64,000 nt of DNA from NCBI RefSeq assembly GCF_029433855.1, contig NZ_JAROAU010000003.1, positions 1,256,957 to 1,320,956 of the forward strand, given 5' to 3'. A program made the translations under genes and the position numbers. Under the pieces are notes generated by a model. That model searched no databases. It saw only the letters and a program-made list of their open reading frames with translations, and was not told the origin of the DNA. Positions 33,239-43,575 of the stretch are shown in pieces (within the stretch, counting starts at the first letter, position 1; every line of letters starts with the position of its first letter). The DNA is from Candidatus Kosakonia sp. 282A-S69. Lineage in GTDB: Bacteria > Pseudomonadota > Gammaproteobacteria > Enterobacterales > Enterobacteriaceae.

Positions 33239-34108
33239 ATGTTGTCGTCGCTCTTTGTCGGGTTGCGCTTTCTCCACTTCGCTGCCCTGATGCTGCTGTT
33301 TGGTAGCGCGCTGTTCGGCGCCTGGCTGGCGCCGCGCGATCTGCGCCGGACACTCTCCCAACACTTCCTGCCGCTGCAGCGCGTCTGCCTGATCCTTACG
33401 GCACTGAGCGCGCTGTTGCTCTATGCCGTGCAGGGGGGGATGATGGCCGGCGGCTGGCCCGAGGTGTGGCAGCCCACGATCTGGCGAGCGGTTGCCGGTA
33501 CGCAAGCGGGTTCACTGCTGGCCTGGCAAATTTTCCTCGCGCTATTAACCCTCTTTACCGGGCTGTTGCAGCCAGCGCAGCAAAGGAAGCTGCTGCTGTT
33601 GACGGCGCTGCAGTTTCTGCTGGCAGCAGGTCTCGGCCACGCAGCGATGCGCGAAGGGCTTGCTGGTGTGCTGCAACATATCAACCATGCGCTGCATTTA
33701 CTGTGCGGGGCGATGTGGCTGGGCGGCCTGTTGCCGGTGCTGTTTTGTATGCAGCTTACGCGTGACCGCGGCCACCCCGCGGCTATTGGCGCGATGATGC
33801 GCTTCTCTCGTTATGGTCACCTGGCGGTGGCGGGCGTTATCCTTACCGGCATTGTGAATGCGGTGTTGATTCAGGGGCTGGCGTGGCCGTGGCAGAGCGG
33901 CTGGGGGCGGATGTTGTTGCTCAAATGTGCGCTTGTCGCGCTGATGGTGGCAATCGCGCTTGTGAACCGGTATGTTCTGGTGCCACGCTTGAGCCTGGAC
34001 GAGAACGGAGCGCGGCAGCGCTTTATAACGTTAACCCGGGCAGAATTGATAATCGGTGCGCTGGTACTGGCGGCGGTAAGCCTGTTTGCCACCTGGGAGC
34101 CTTTTTGA
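33239..34108 (+). CDS. yebZ: CopD-like inner-membrane protein YebZ
   Basis: This 289-residue protein with about eight membrane helices belongs to the CopD family, proposed to move copper across the inner membrane with CopC-type partners. A CopD signature is seen in NHALHLLCGAMWLGGLLPV. It starts one base after the yobA stop, so it is coupled; yebY follows 18 nt downstream. Confidence 0.94.
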   Translation: MLSSLFVGLRFLHFAALMLLFGSALFGAWLAPRDLRRTLSQHFLPLQRVCLILTALSALLLYAVQGGMMAGGWPEVWQPTIWRAVAGTQAGSLLAWQIFLALLTLFTGLLQPAQQRKLLLLTALQFLLAAGLGHAAMREGLAGVLQHINHALHLLCGAMWLGGLLPVLFCMQLTRDRGHPAAIGAMMRFSRYGHLAVAGVILTGIVNAVLIQGLAWPWQSGWGRMLLLKCALVALMVAIALVNRYVLVPRLSLDENGARQRFITLTRAELIIGALVLAAVSLFATWEPF

Positions 34109-34126
34109 ATAAATCTGGTGAAAAGA

Positions 34127-34471
34127 ATGAAAAAGAGTGTGATTGCAGTATTGATGCTGACCAGCTCAGCCGCCGCGCTGGCTGCGCCGCAGGTGATTAC
34201 CGTCAGCCGTTTCGAGGTTGGCAAAGAGAAATGGGCCTTCAATCGCGAAGAGATAATGCTGACCTGCAGGCCGGGCAATGCCCTGTTCGCCATCAACCCG
34301 AGCACGCTGGTGCAGTATCCGCTCAATGATATCGCGCAGAAGCAGGTCGACAGCGGGAAAAGCACCGGTCAGCCGATCAGCATCATTCAGGTTGATGACC
34401 CAGAACATCCCGGGCAGAAAATGAGCCTCGCCCCTTTTATTGAGCGCGCGAAATCCCTCTGCCAGAAGTGA
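34127..34471 (+). CDS. yebY: Periplasmic protein YebY (DUF2511)
   Basis: This 114-residue protein has a signal peptide ([18 protein letters not shown]) and the conserved [19 protein letters not shown]. Two Cys (LTCRPGN and SLCQK) may pair. Its role is unknown, but it is the third gene of the copper-associated yobA-yebZ-yebY operon. ATG at 34127 matches the E. coli start; GTG at 34118 is an alternative three codons earlier. Confidence 0.92.
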   Translation: MKKSVIAVLMLTSSAAALAAPQVITVSRFEVGKEKWAFNREEIMLTCRPGNALFAINPSTLVQYPLNDIAQKQVDSGKSTGQPISIIQVDDPEHPGQKMSLAPFIERAKSLCQK

Positions 34472-34493
34472 CAGGATTCATCCTGATTCAGCA

Positions 34494-34536
34494 TAAAAAA
34501 CGCAGGCCCGGTTAACACCGCCTGCGTTTTTTTATG
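34494..34536 (+). terminator. Terminator after yebY
   Basis: Stem AACGCAGGC / GCCTGCGTT with A-run before and TTTTTTT after. Ends the yobA operon. Confidence 0.8.
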
Positions 34537-34604
34537 ATAAACGTGACAATTACCGGATTTTTCTGACCACATTTGTCGCGGACTGGAAAAGCTGGTGTCG
34601 TCAT

Positions 34605-34613
34605 CTATTCTTA
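34605..34613 (+). promoter_or_regulatory. Sigma-S type -10 of sdsR
   Basis: CTATTCTTA lies seven to ten bases ahead of the expected SdsR 5' end. The CTA(T/C)xxTTA form is typical of sigma-S, which is known to drive sdsR in E. coli and Salmonella. Confidence 0.65.
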
Positions 34614-34617
34614 AGAT

Positions 34618-34720
34618 GCAAGGCGACTTAGCCTGCATTAATGCCAACTTTTAGCGCACGGCTCTCTCCCAAGAGCCATTTCCCTGGACCGAATACAGGA
34701 ATCGTATTCGGTCTTTTTTT
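34618..34720 (+). ncRNA. sdsR: Small RNA SdsR (RyeB)
   Basis: This 103-nt Hfq-dependent, stationary-phase small RNA is recognised from its near-invariant sequence, from GCAAGGCGACTTAGCCTGCA through GCACGGCTCTCTCCCAAGAG to the terminator stem ACCGAATAC / GTATTCGGT and seven T. It lies between yebY and pphA as in E. coli. Known targets in relatives include ompD, mutS and tolC mRNAs. In E. coli the antisense RNA SraC (RyeA) is made from the opposite strand across this locus; the same is possible here. Confidence 0.95.
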
Positions 34721-34807
34721 ATCTCTCTGTAATATGGCGGTTTAATCTGGGGTTTCCCAGGGTTTCCTGAAATATACCGAAAACACCATGTTCGGTTCAA
34801 ACCATAA

Positions 34808-35151
34808 CATAATCAGATAAGCAGGCAGCTTGCGAATGATGGCGCAGAAATTGAATGGGACCATGGAAACGATGCAAAGAGCTCGTGCGAAGCCAATGTA
34901 ATGGCAGAGGCTTGTGGTATGAAAGGAGCCAATGTTGCTCCAGCCTTACGCAGTCGGCATGTTAAGAGCCGCGCGATAAATATGAATATTTCCTGGAGTG
35001 GTGATCTGCACATCACTGACAAAAATAATAATGAAGTTACGCCTGGAATGCTGTCAGGAGAAGGCATGAATACAGAACCTCATTAAATAGGCCGTAGTTA
35101 TAAAATTATTCCATTTTATGGGGATGCCAGGATAAACCTCATTGGTCATAA
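34808..35151 (+). pseudogene. Decayed M15-type peptidase-like gene
   Basis: From 34808 an open frame reads QLANDGAEIEWDHGNDAKSS, then ALRSRHVKSRAINMNISWSG, which resembles the zinc-binding SRH-x5-(D) core of M15-like (VanY/DD-peptidase fold) proteins. A TAA stop at 35084 interrupts it after GMNTEPH. The same frame continues with IGRSYKIIPFYGDA, and after an apparent one-base deletion another frame gives DKPHWS and a stop at 35149-35151, the usual C-terminal motif. The metal-ligand Asp also reads Asn (AINM). I infer a pseudogene of a phage- or secretion-associated lysis enzyme family. Assignment is from motif memory, not a search. Confidence 0.65.
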
Positions 35152-35430
35152 CCCCCAGGCGACAATGATAGTTCACGATGTCGCCAGGAAATCAGTTCCT
35201 TCCTTCAACAGATATCTTAAAACCTTTCTCCTTTTTTATTATGAGTATGCAGTTCAAAGTACGACGGCCTGCCACCGCACGTTATGTTGGAACATTCTGA
35301 GGACTCGTTACTACTGTCATTTTTTAACCCGACTAATGACGCTCTCTTTTTTCACAACGCTACGCTCAAAACGCTCGATCGTTCAGGTGATGCGCGCGCC
35401 TGTTTCCTATACTGAAAAAGGGGGAAGCTT

Positions 35431-36075
35431 ATGTATCAACGTATCGACGGCGCGCAGTGGCGTCATATCTGGCTGGTGGGCGATCTGCATGGGTGCTATC
35501 AACGCTTGATGCAGGCGCTGCGGGAGCGTCACTTCGACCCTTATGAAGATCTGCTGATCTGCGTCGGCGACCTGATTGATCGTGGCCCGCAGAGTTTGCA
35601 GTGTCTGGCGCTGCTTAATCAGCGCTGGTTCATCACCGTGCGTGGCAACCATGAGCAGATGGCCATTGACGCCCTGCGGGAAAACAACCGCGCGCTGTGG
35701 CAGATGAACGGCGGCGGCTGGTTTGCGAAGCTTGGCGAAGAGGAGCAAGCACGGGCGCGTGACGCTCTGCGCAAGTGCGCAGAGTTGCCCTATATTCTGG
35801 AGCTTCAAACCTCCCGCGGGCTGAATATCATTGCGCATGCTGATTATCCGGCGACTGTATACGGCTGGCAAAAAGAGGTGGATAGCGAGTCGGTGCTATG
35901 GCGGCGGGAGCGCCTCAACCAGTTGCTGTGCGGGAAAGGTGAACCGATTGCCGGTGCGGATGACTTCTGGTTCGGGCATACGCCGCTGAAAGCGCGCTTC
36001 GATGCCCATAATCAGCACTATATCGACACCGGGGCAGTGTTCGGCGGTGAGTTAACGCTGGTGCAGCTGCAGTAG
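35431..36075 (+). CDS. pphA: Serine/threonine protein phosphatase PphA
   Basis: PPP-family phosphatase linked in E. coli to heat shock and misfolded-protein signalling. The 214-residue protein has all metal motifs: GDLHGC, GDLIDRGPQ and RGNHEQM, plus HADY and FGHTPL. Four residues shorter than E. coli. ATG at 35431 follows GGGGGAAG. The stop touches that of yebW on the other strand. I could not identify a sigma-32 promoter with confidence. Confidence 0.96.
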   Translation: MYQRIDGAQWRHIWLVGDLHGCYQRLMQALRERHFDPYEDLLICVGDLIDRGPQSLQCLALLNQRWFITVRGNHEQMAIDALRENNRALWQMNGGGWFAKLGEEEQARARDALRKCAELPYILELQTSRGLNIIAHADYPATVYGWQKEVDSESVLWRRERLNQLLCGKGEPIAGADDFWFGHTPLKARFDAHNQHYIDTGAVFGGELTLVQLQ

Positions 36076-36267
36076 TTAAAAATCGCTATAGTCGCGCGCC
36101 GGATGCCAGAAGCCATCGATAAAATCTTCTACGGGAAAACAACCGCCGTGACGCATACGCTGATCGTCCATCGCAGCCAGGCACTGTTGCTCACTATTAA
36201 AGACATCGACCACGATGTCGTCACATCCACCGTCCAGGTAGCAAACAAATAAGACCAGCGCGAACAT
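36076..36267 (-). CDS. yebW: Small protein YebW
   Basis: This 63-residue conserved enterobacterial protein is of unknown function and has the same length as in E. coli. The sequence MFALVLFVCYLDGGCDDIVV suggests a hydrophobic N-terminus with Cys residues; the C-terminus FIDGFWHPARDYSDF is conserved. ATG at 36267 is chosen by homology over one seven codons upstream. Its stop abuts that of pphA. Confidence 0.88.
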   Translation of the reverse strand: MFALVLFVCYLDGGCDDIVVDVFNSEQQCLAAMDDQRMRHGGCFPVEDFIDGFWHPARDYSDF

Positions 36268-36342
36268 TACATCCTCGGTTCTGTACAACGTAACGATAAG
36301 TGTAGGGGATGAATAGGGGCAGGGGAAATCAGGCAGGTAAAT

Positions 36343-36363
36343 AACCCGTCTCAGGGACGGGTT
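36343..36363 (-). terminator. Weak terminator-like hairpin after yebV
   Basis: AACCCGTC / GACGGGTT stem between yebW and yebV. The tail on the minus strand (ATTTACC) is poor in T, so termination is uncertain. Confidence 0.4.
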
Positions 36364-36372
36364 CTCATCGGA

Positions 36373-36612
36373 TCAGGCAAGACGCATAATCCAGGTGTCA
36401 GACTGCTCGTCGTAATGTTCGCGATAAAGGACCGAATGCTCGCCGTTAAGGATCGCAGGAATGCTGGTTTCCGCGTCCCAGGCATCAAGCTGCATACATA
36501 AATCGGGATCTGAACTGCATGGAATATGCAGTTTACGCTCACCCTGACTCTCTCCCTGCAACTCGGCATCATCGATTTCGAATGCGCCAATGCGCACGCT
36601 GGTTTTCGTCAT
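36373..36612 (-). CDS. yebV: Small protein YebV
   Basis: This 79-residue conserved protein of unknown function closely matches E. coli YebV (78 residues), notably RIGAFEIDDAEL, DPDLCMQLDAWDAETSIPA and EHSVLYREHY. Soluble and acidic. It lies between rsmF and yebW, all on the minus strand. Confidence 0.9.
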   Translation of the reverse strand: MTKTSVRIGAFEIDDAELQGESQGERKLHIPCSSDPDLCMQLDAWDAETSIPAILNGEHSVLYREHYDEQSDTWIMRLA

Positions 36613-36726
36613 AATGCTCTCCGTCGATCGTTAAAATGTGGTACGACCAGTAAAGCCGCCCACATTTCAGCCTGGTACAACAGCCGGGAAGTCGCCAGTC
36701 AAAAAATGCGATTTTTATGCGCGGCG

Positions 36727-38166
36727 TCACGCCTTTCCAGCGAAAAGCTGACCGTCGCGCACCAGCTCGCGCGGATAGCTGTTTTTCAGCCGTGAACCCA
36801 CTTTTTTCGCAAGCCCCAGCGCCTGACCCTGGAAGGTCACAATTACCTCCTCCCCGGCTGGCAAGGCCTGTGGGTAGATATCGCGGCCCCGATACCACGC
36901 TTCCGCCTCCTCTAATGTCAGTTCGAAAGCGAGCGGATTGCTATCGCCGGCCAGCGCGATCACGGCTTCATGTTGCCAGCGGTAGCCCTTATTATGCGTC
37001 TCCGCGAGGCGCATACCGAGGCGGGAAAAGCGGACTTTTCCGATCAGATCTTCGATGGCGGCCGGGAAGAGCCAGATCTCTTTATCACGCTGCCACAGAC
37101 GCAGAGAATCACCCCAGCATAAGCCGACCTCTGCCGCAGCGGCGGTAACAGCAGCACTCTCGCGTGCTTTCAGTGGCGCAAACGGAAATTGACCGACTTT
37201 GTAGGTTGGGGCGGGTAAGCGCTCGACCGCTGCGGTTTTACGCAGGCGGGCGACGAAGAACCCTTCGCAGTCAAAAATTTGTGGAAAGACATGCAGGAAG
37301 CCGTCTGCCGTCAATGCCTGCTCTGCACCGTCGAACAATTTGTCCAGAGGTTCGAACTCAACGGCATCAGGGTATCGCTGCGCTAACCAGTGGCAGACGG
37401 CTTCGTTTTCGTCGCGATTGAGCGTGCAGGTAGAGTAGACCAGCACGCCTCCGGGGCGCAGGGCATGGAAGGCGCTGTCGATGAGTTCGCGCTGCGTGGC
37501 GGCAATCTCCAGGTTGCTGGCGTGGGACCAGTTTTTCAGCGCATCGGCATCTTTACGCACCACCCCTTCACCGGAGCAGGGCGCGTCGAGCAGAATGGCA
37601 TCGAACAGCTCAGGCAAGGCGGCTCCAAACACGCGGCCGTCGAAATGGGTCAACGCCACATTCTGGATACCGCAGCGGCTAATATTCGCATGCAGCACTT
37701 TGACGCGGCTGGCAGAGAACTCATTGGCGAGAATGGCACCCTGATTTCCCATCCGGGCGGCTATCTGCGTGGTTTTCGACCCCGGCGCGGCGGCGACATC
37801 CATCACGCGCAGCGGCATCGCCTCCCCGGCAAACAGCGCGGTAACCGGCAACATTGAACTCGCTTCCTGGATGTAAAACAGGCCGCTCAGATGCTCCGCC
37901 GTACTGCCTAAAGGCAGGCTCTCCTCCTCGTCGCGCTCGATCCAGAAGCCCTCCGCGCACCACGGCACCGGCATTAACTGCCAGCCATAGGGCGCGACCA
38001 GCGCGAGAAAGTCATCGACAGAAATTTTCAGTGTATTGACGCGAATACTGCGGCGCAGCGGGCGCTGGCAGGCGGCAATAAACGCATCAAAATCGAGATG
38101 CTCAGGCATCGCCAGGCGCATCTGGGCGAGAAATTCTTCAGGAAGATAAACAGCGTTTTGAGCCAC
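36727..38166 (-). CDS. rsmF: 16S rRNA m5C1407 methyltransferase RsmF
   Basis: SAM-dependent methylase of C1407 in 16S rRNA. At 479 residues it equals E. coli RsmF. The SAM loop [15 protein letters not shown], the motif [10 protein letters not shown] with the releasing Cys, and YSTCTL with the nucleophilic Cys are all present. The start is taken as GTG at 38166 ([12 protein letters not shown]) because it gives the exact family length; a longer frame to 38277 reaches back to the end of letB. Confidence 0.95.
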   Translation of the reverse strand: MAQNAVYLPEEFLAQMRLAMPEHLDFDAFIAACQRPLRRSIRVNTLKISVDDFLALVAPYGWQLMPVPWCAEGFWIERDEEESLPLGSTAEHLSGLFYIQEASSMLPVTALFAGEAMPLRVMDVAAAPGSKTTQIAARMGNQGAILANEFSASRVKVLHANISRCGIQNVALTHFDGRVFGAALPELFDAILLDAPCSGEGVVRKDADALKNWSHASNLEIAATQRELIDSAFHALRPGGVLVYSTCTLNRDENEAVCHWLAQRYPDAVEFEPLDKLFDGAEQALTADGFLHVFPQIFDCEGFFVARLRKTAAVERLPAPTYKVGQFPFAPLKARESAAVTAAAAEVGLCWGDSLRLWQRDKEIWLFPAAIEDLIGKVRFSRLGMRLAETHNKGYRWQHEAVIALAGDSNPLAFELTLEEAEAWYRGRDIYPQALPAGEEVIVTFQGQALGLAKKVGSRLKNSYPRELVRDGQLFAGKA

Positions 38167-38243
38167 GGGGCGCCCCAGAAGGAAAAAAAGAGGCGCGCAG
38201 TGTAGCATAAAGGCTCCGGCGCAGGCACGCCGGAGCTCGCAGG

Positions 38244-40877
38244 TTAACGGGGGAGCGCGGTACCCCACTGCCGCCACTCTTTCGGTTCGCTCTCCAGCAG
38301 CAGGAAGTGTTTGCCCGGCTGCGCTTTCGGTGCCAGCGGCGTTTCCGGTGGCGTGGCGAAGGCGATCCCGCCGCGAATAAACTGGTTAAAGGTACCGGTT
38401 TTCACCACGCCGCCGGTCAGGCCAAAGTCCAGCGTATAGCCGGAGGCTAACCAGAAGACCGAGTTATTGCGCACAAGATGCTGGTAACGCTTGCTGATGC
38501 GCATGGCGATCATCACGCGGTCGGAGAGGGTGCCCAGCGCGAGGCCGGTCACCGTCCCGACTTCAATACCGCGGAACAGCACCGGTGTGCCGATATTCAT
38601 TGAACCCACTTCCGGTGCCTCGACGACAATGTTCAACCCATCAAGGTAACGGGAATCGGTGATTGTCGCTTCGGCGAGTTCAAAGTCGCGGCGCGCATCG
38701 CCATGCCCCGGCTCAACGTTGATATAGGGCTGCAGGATGGTGTCGAGATGCTCCACGCCAGCGGCAGAGATCTGCGGTGTGATGACCGAGAAGCGCGATC
38801 CGGCGCGGGCGAAGGTGCGAACATACTCCGGGTAGAGCACGGCGCTGGCCTGTACTTCGTTTTTATCCGTCAGCAGGTGAAGCTCCTGTACCTGCCCGAT
38901 ATCGATGCCGAGGTAGCGAATCGGCATCCCTTGCGCCAGCTTACCAGCGTCGAAGGCATGGAGTGTGATCTGGCCGCCGACAGCACGCGCTTCGGTTTCT
39001 GAGGCGTAAAGAATACGCTTATCGCCTTTACGCAGCCGTGCGCCCGCACCGCTGCGATTGTCGAAGCTGATGGCACCCTTAATCGCGCGTGAAAGCGGAG
39101 AGGCCTGCACCGTCAATCCGCTGCCGTTGAGCTGCACCTTCGCACCGCCCTCTGCCCAGAAGACGCTGTCGGCGGTAAGCAGATTGCGATACTCCGGTTT
39201 GATATGCAGATCGATATCAAAGGCATTGGCCCGCGGGCGGACAGTGATGACTTCACCCACTTCAAATTTACGATAGAGAACCACCGAGCCTGCCTGCACA
39301 TCCGGCAGGGTATCCGCCGTCAGCGTCAGGGTGGTGGTGGGCAGATCGCTAAGGCTGTTCTCCAGCGCTTTATCAAGGTTGGCGAAGAGCGGGTAGGTGG
39401 GCTTCATCTCCCCTTTATCACCCGGAAGGATGCGGATGCCGCCGCTGATCCACTCACTGGCGCTGGCGGCGAGGAACTCAACGCCATCCAGCCCAACTTT
39501 GACATCCACGCGGCTGTTAACCACAAACTTGCTGTCGCCATGCACCAGATCGCGATATTGCGGATCGATAGCTACGGCGAAGGAGACGCCTTTGTTGGTC
39601 AGCTTACGCTCCAGCACCTGGCCGACCTGCACACCGTGCAGCACCAGCGGCTGCCCGGCATCGATGCCATAACTCTCCGGTGCGGTAAGCGTCAGCGTAA
39701 TGACTCCCGGCTCCTGCAGCAGGTTTTTATCTGCGGGCAGTACAACGAACTGATCGCGCGGCTGGCCTTCGCCCGGGATAAGCTCCAGCGTGCTGCCCGT
39801 CAGTAGCGAGCTAAGGTTGGTATTGCTAAGAGAGACTTTCGGGTTGCGCATCTCAATGCGCGTATTATCACGCAGCAGATTGACCACGCTCGGATCGACC
39901 GTCAACTCACCGGTCACTTTACCGCCAGGGTTGAGGGTGATCTCTGTCAGTTCGCCCACTTCCAGCCCCTGATACATCAGCGGCGTTGAGCCCGCTTTCA
40001 GCCCCTGGCCGCTGGGCAGATCGAGCTTAATGATCACGCCGCGCTGGCTATGGGCCAGATCTTTGTATAAGCCAAATTCATCTTCGGCTGCCGCAGGCGC
40101 CGAGTCATCCGGCGAATCGAAGGCGATAGCGCCGTTCACCAGTGCGGCCAGGCTCTCCAGCTCCACTTTCGCACCGCTCAGACCCACGTCTGCTTTTACC
40201 CCTGAGACATTCCAGAAGCGGCTGCCTTTTTTCACCAGATTGGTAAAACGGCGCTCAATCAGCACATCCACCGTGACGCCCTGTTTATTTTTGTTGATGG
40301 CGTAGTCATATACACGGCCAACAGGGATCTTGCGGAAATAGACCAGCGAACCGCTGTTGAGCGAGCCGAGATCCGGCGCGTGCAGATGGATCATTAAATC
40401 GCCGTTATTGAGGCGGTATTTCGGTTGGGTGTCGAGGGCGGTGAAGTGATCCTGCGGTTCACCTTTGCCTGGCATCATGCCGATATAGTTACCGCCGACC
40501 AGCGCGTCCAGCCCCGAGACGCCCGCCAGCGACGCTTTCGGTGTCACCAGCCAGAATTGCGTTTCGTTGCGCAGCGCATCTTTCATATCGGCTTTGATGC
40601 TGGCGCGTACCTGAATTTTCTTCAGATCATCGCTCAGGCTTATATCCTGCACCGTGCCGACTTCCACCCCCTGATAGCGAATGGGCGTACGTCCGGCGAC
40701 GATGCCGTCAGCGGACATAAAGTCGATGGTGATGGTGTTGGCGCGATCCTCATAGCTACTCCAGACCAGCCAGCCGGCGATCAGCAAGGCGATCACCGGC
40801 AGCAACCAGAACGGTGAAATGCGGCGTTTTGTTTTAATGCGCGCTTCAGTCGGCGAAGCGTGGTTTTCCTGACTCAT
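38244..40877 (-). CDS. letB: MCE-domain lipid transport protein LetB
   Basis: Periplasm-spanning tunnel protein thought to move phospholipid between the two membranes. The 877-residue length equals E. coli LetB (YebT). One N-terminal membrane helix ([19 protein letters not shown]) is followed by seven MCE repeats, each with the [14 protein letters not shown] signature (for example [38 protein letters not shown]). ATG at 40877 lies inside the end of letA, so the genes overlap by 32 nt. Confidence 0.97.
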   Translation of the reverse strand: MSQENHASPTEARIKTKRRISPFWLLPVIALLIAGWLVWSSYEDRANTITIDFMSADGIVAGRTPIRYQGVEVGTVQDISLSDDLKKIQVRASIKADMKDALRNETQFWLVTPKASLAGVSGLDALVGGNYIGMMPGKGEPQDHFTALDTQPKYRLNNGDLMIHLHAPDLGSLNSGSLVYFRKIPVGRVYDYAINKNKQGVTVDVLIERRFTNLVKKGSRFWNVSGVKADVGLSGAKVELESLAALVNGAIAFDSPDDSAPAAAEDEFGLYKDLAHSQRGVIIKLDLPSGQGLKAGSTPLMYQGLEVGELTEITLNPGGKVTGELTVDPSVVNLLRDNTRIEMRNPKVSLSNTNLSSLLTGSTLELIPGEGQPRDQFVVLPADKNLLQEPGVITLTLTAPESYGIDAGQPLVLHGVQVGQVLERKLTNKGVSFAVAIDPQYRDLVHGDSKFVVNSRVDVKVGLDGVEFLAASASEWISGGIRILPGDKGEMKPTYPLFANLDKALENSLSDLPTTTLTLTADTLPDVQAGSVVLYRKFEVGEVITVRPRANAFDIDLHIKPEYRNLLTADSVFWAEGGAKVQLNGSGLTVQASPLSRAIKGAISFDNRSGAGARLRKGDKRILYASETEARAVGGQITLHAFDAGKLAQGMPIRYLGIDIGQVQELHLLTDKNEVQASAVLYPEYVRTFARAGSRFSVITPQISAAGVEHLDTILQPYINVEPGHGDARRDFELAEATITDSRYLDGLNIVVEAPEVGSMNIGTPVLFRGIEVGTVTGLALGTLSDRVMIAMRISKRYQHLVRNNSVFWLASGYTLDFGLTGGVVKTGTFNQFIRGGIAFATPPETPLAPKAQPGKHFLLLESEPKEWRQWGTALPR

Positions 40878-42129
40878 GTGCATCCCAAAGTAAGCGGCTG
40901 TCCAGCCATTCCACAGCAAGAATAGTCAAAATAACCGCCGCGCCGAAATAAAACGCAGCGGGTCCCATAGTAAAGGCGAGCAGTTGGTCGCGATTAATCA
41001 GTGACATTGTCAGCGAGATGACAAACAGATCGAGCATCGACCAGCGCCCAATCCAGGTCACAAAGCGCAGAAGAAGAATGCGAGTGCGTAGCCCCTGTTC
41101 AAATTTAAAATGAATACTGACCAGCAGGGTAAACAGTACGATCACCTTAGTAAAAGGCACCAGAATACTGGCGATAAAGACGATACCGGCCACGGCGATA
41201 TTGCTGTTACCGAGCGAAATGATACCCGACATAATGGTATCTGCCTGCCGCGACCCGTTGACATAAACCACCGAGATCGGCAGCAGGTTAGCGGGCAGGA
41301 GAAAAATCATTGAGGCAATCAGCGCCGCCCAGCACTTCTGCAGGCTGTGTCGGCGGCGATAACGGAGCGGAACATGGCAGCGCGGGCATCTGCCGCGGGC
41401 GTCAGGCAGGCCGGTGAAGTGGCAGCCGAGGCAGGCGCGCAGCTGCGGGTCGGGGCGCTTTGCCGGGCGCTGCGGATAAAAACGCTCCCACAGCTGCTCA
41501 ACGTTGAGATGAATCAGCGTCATCACGCTGAGAATGGTCAACGCGACAAAGGCGACAAGACCGACGCCCGGCTGCAGGAAAGCGTAATCCTGCACTTTAA
41601 TTGAGGCGACGCCGATACCGACCAGATAGATATCAAGCATTACCCACTCTTTCAGGCGCTCAAGCATCAGCAAAACCGGGCGTAGATTCATCCCGAGCCG
41701 GTTGCCGAACCATAAATAGGCGATTGCCGTGACCAGCACCAGTGGCGCGCCGACGGTACAGAAAAGCACCATCGCGGCGGTCAGCGCATCACCCTGGGAG
41801 GTCATTTGCCAGACTCCCTGTAGCAGGTTGGCGTCAATACGCACGCCCAGCAGGTAAAAGTGGAGCAGGGGTTCGCCCCAGGCAAAAGGCATCAGCATCA
41901 GCATCGTCACCGCCATGGCGGCAAGACGGGTTAATGACCAGTCGCGTCCATCGCGAATTTTGGCGTCACAGCAGGGACAAAATGCACTTTGGTGCGATTT
42001 CATAACCGGTAACGCAAAAAGCGTATCGCATTGCGGGCAGCGCTGATAATGTGCCCGTGGCAAAGCTTCGCCGACATGATGGATCGCAATTTTTTTGTTA
42101 AGCGAAATGTGTTGTATCTTTAGTGCCAT
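40846..42129 (-). CDS. letA: Inner-membrane lipid transport protein LetA
   Basis: PqiA-family membrane partner of LetB. The 427-residue length is canonical. Two PqiA modules each have four helices, and each is preceded by a zinc-ribbon: [10 protein letters not shown] with CPCCDAKI near the N-terminus, and CLGCHFTGL with [11 protein letters not shown] near residue 220. It overlaps the start of letB. Confidence 0.96.
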   Translation of the reverse strand: MALKIQHISLNKKIAIHHVGEALPRAHYQRCPQCDTLFALPVMKSHQSAFCPCCDAKIRDGRDWSLTRLAAMAVTMLMLMPFAWGEPLLHFYLLGVRIDANLLQGVWQMTSQGDALTAAMVLFCTVGAPLVLVTAIAYLWFGNRLGMNLRPVLLMLERLKEWVMLDIYLVGIGVASIKVQDYAFLQPGVGLVAFVALTILSVMTLIHLNVEQLWERFYPQRPAKRPDPQLRACLGCHFTGLPDARGRCPRCHVPLRYRRRHSLQKCWAALIASMIFLLPANLLPISVVYVNGSRQADTIMSGIISLGNSNIAVAGIVFIASILVPFTKVIVLFTLLVSIHFKFEQGLRTRILLLRFVTWIGRWSMLDLFVISLTMSLINRDQLLAFTMGPAAFYFGAAVILTILAVEWLDSRLLWDAHESGKPRFAD

Positions 42130-42260
42130 CGGCCGGATCAGAAAAGGATTAGATGCATCTATATTAACTCATGATGAGAACATCTTGAGCATCAACGCAT
42201 TTAATGCTTATTTTATTAGGCTTAGCCGTTTACTCAGTAAGACACCAAAGTGGTTGGATA

Positions 42261-42758
42261 ATGAACAAAGCAGAGTTTTACGCGGACTTAAACCGCGATT
42301 TTCAGGCATTAATGGCAGGTGAAACCAGTTTTTTAGCGACGTTGTCTAACACCAGCGCGCTGCTGTTTGAACGTCTGGATGGGGTGAACTGGGCCGGTTT
42401 CTATTTACTGGAGGGTGACACGTTGGTGTTAGGGCCGTTCCAGGGGAAAATCGCCTGCGTTCGTATTCCTGTCGGGCGCGGTGTTTGCGGTAGCGCTGTC
42501 GCGCAAAACCGTGTGCAGCGGGTTGAAGACGTTCATCAATTTGACGGGCATATCGCCTGCGATGCGGCCAGTAACTCTGAAATTGTGCTGCCGATCACAG
42601 TAAGTGGTCAGATCATTGGCGTGCTGGACATCGACAGCGTCGAATTTTCGCGCTTTGGCGAAGAGGATGAAAAGGGCCTGCGCGAGCTGGTTTCCCATCT
42701 GGAACAGTGCCTTGCGGCGACCGATTATCAAAAATTCTTTGCGACTGTCGCAGGATAA
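42261..42758 (+). CDS. msrC: Free methionine-(R)-sulfoxide reductase
   Basis: GAF-domain enzyme that repairs free Met-R-sulfoxide. At 165 residues it equals E. coli MsrC (YebR). The three Cys of the active site are present: GKIACVRIP, GRGVCGSAV and HIACDAASNSEIVLP. ATG at 42261 gives MNKAEFYADLNRDF. It is divergent from letA with a 131-nt gap and lies 96 nt before proQ. Confidence 0.96.
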   Translation: MNKAEFYADLNRDFQALMAGETSFLATLSNTSALLFERLDGVNWAGFYLLEGDTLVLGPFQGKIACVRIPVGRGVCGSAVAQNRVQRVEDVHQFDGHIACDAASNSEIVLPITVSGQIIGVLDIDSVEFSRFGEEDEKGLRELVSHLEQCLAATDYQKFFATVAG

Positions 42759-42854
42759 TCAACGGATAACGTAGCATTTACTGTTAGCGTCATTATAATG
42801 ACGCCTGTTCATGCCTGCGCTTGTTGGCAACGTCCGTTGTAATCAGGAAATTTC

Positions 42855-43556
42855 ATGGAAAATCAACCTAAGTTGAATAGCAGTAAAGAAGTGATCGCTT
42901 TTTTGGCCGAACGTTTCCCTCACTGTTTTAGTGCTGAAGGCGAGGCACGCCCCCTGAAAATCGGTATCTTTCAGGATTTAGTGGCGCGTGTTGAGGGTGA
43001 GATGAATCTCAGTAAAACCCAGCTTCGTTCCGCTCTACGTCTTTATACTTCGAGCTGGCGTTACCTGTACGGTATTAAAGCTGGCGCGACGCGTGTCGAT
43101 CTCGACGGCAACGCCTGTGGCGTGCTGGATGAGCAACACGTTGAGCATGCCCGCAAGCAGCTTGAAGAAGCGAAAGCGCGAGTGCAGGCGCAACGCGCTG
43201 AGCAACAAGCCAAAAAACGTGAAGCTGCTGCTGCTGCTGGTCAGGAAGACGCCCCGCGTCGTGAGCGCAAACCTCGCCCGGCTCCGCGCCGTAAAGAGGG
43301 CGCAGAACAGCGCAAGCCTCGCGCCGATAAGCCGGCGGCTAAACCGCAGCGCGAACGCGCAGCGCAACCGCAGCAGGAAGAGCGCCATACGCCAGTTTCT
43401 GACATCTCCGTGCTGAGCGTGGGTCAGGACCTGAAAGTGAAAGCGGGTAATAACGCGATGAGCGCAACCGTGCTTGAAATCACCAAAGACGGCGTTCGCG
43501 TACAGCTTAGCTCGGGTATGTCGATGATTGTACGCGCAGAACATCTCTTGTTCTGA
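42855..43556 (+). CDS. proQ: RNA chaperone ProQ
   Basis: Global FinO-domain RNA-binding protein acting on many small RNAs and mRNA 3' ends. The 233-residue protein has an N-terminal FinO domain (roughly 1-120), a highly basic Arg/Lys/Ala/Gln linker ([20 protein letters not shown]) and a C-terminal Tudor-like domain ending [11 protein letters not shown]. prc starts 19 nt downstream, as in the E. coli proQ-prc operon. Confidence 0.97.
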   Translation: MENQPKLNSSKEVIAFLAERFPHCFSAEGEARPLKIGIFQDLVARVEGEMNLSKTQLRSALRLYTSSWRYLYGIKAGATRVDLDGNACGVLDEQHVEHARKQLEEAKARVQAQRAEQQAKKREAAAAAGQEDAPRRERKPRPAPRRKEGAEQRKPRADKPAAKPQRERAAQPQQEERHTPVSDISVLSVGQDLKVKAGNNAMSATVLEITKDGVRVQLSSGMSMIVRAEHLLF

Positions 43557-43575
43557 AACGGAGGCCTGGCCTGGC

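Noticed and set aside
33170..33684. Several long frames opposite yobA and yebZ
   Set aside because: Shadows of real genes; composition rich in Arg, Pro and Ala typical of antisense GC-rich frames.
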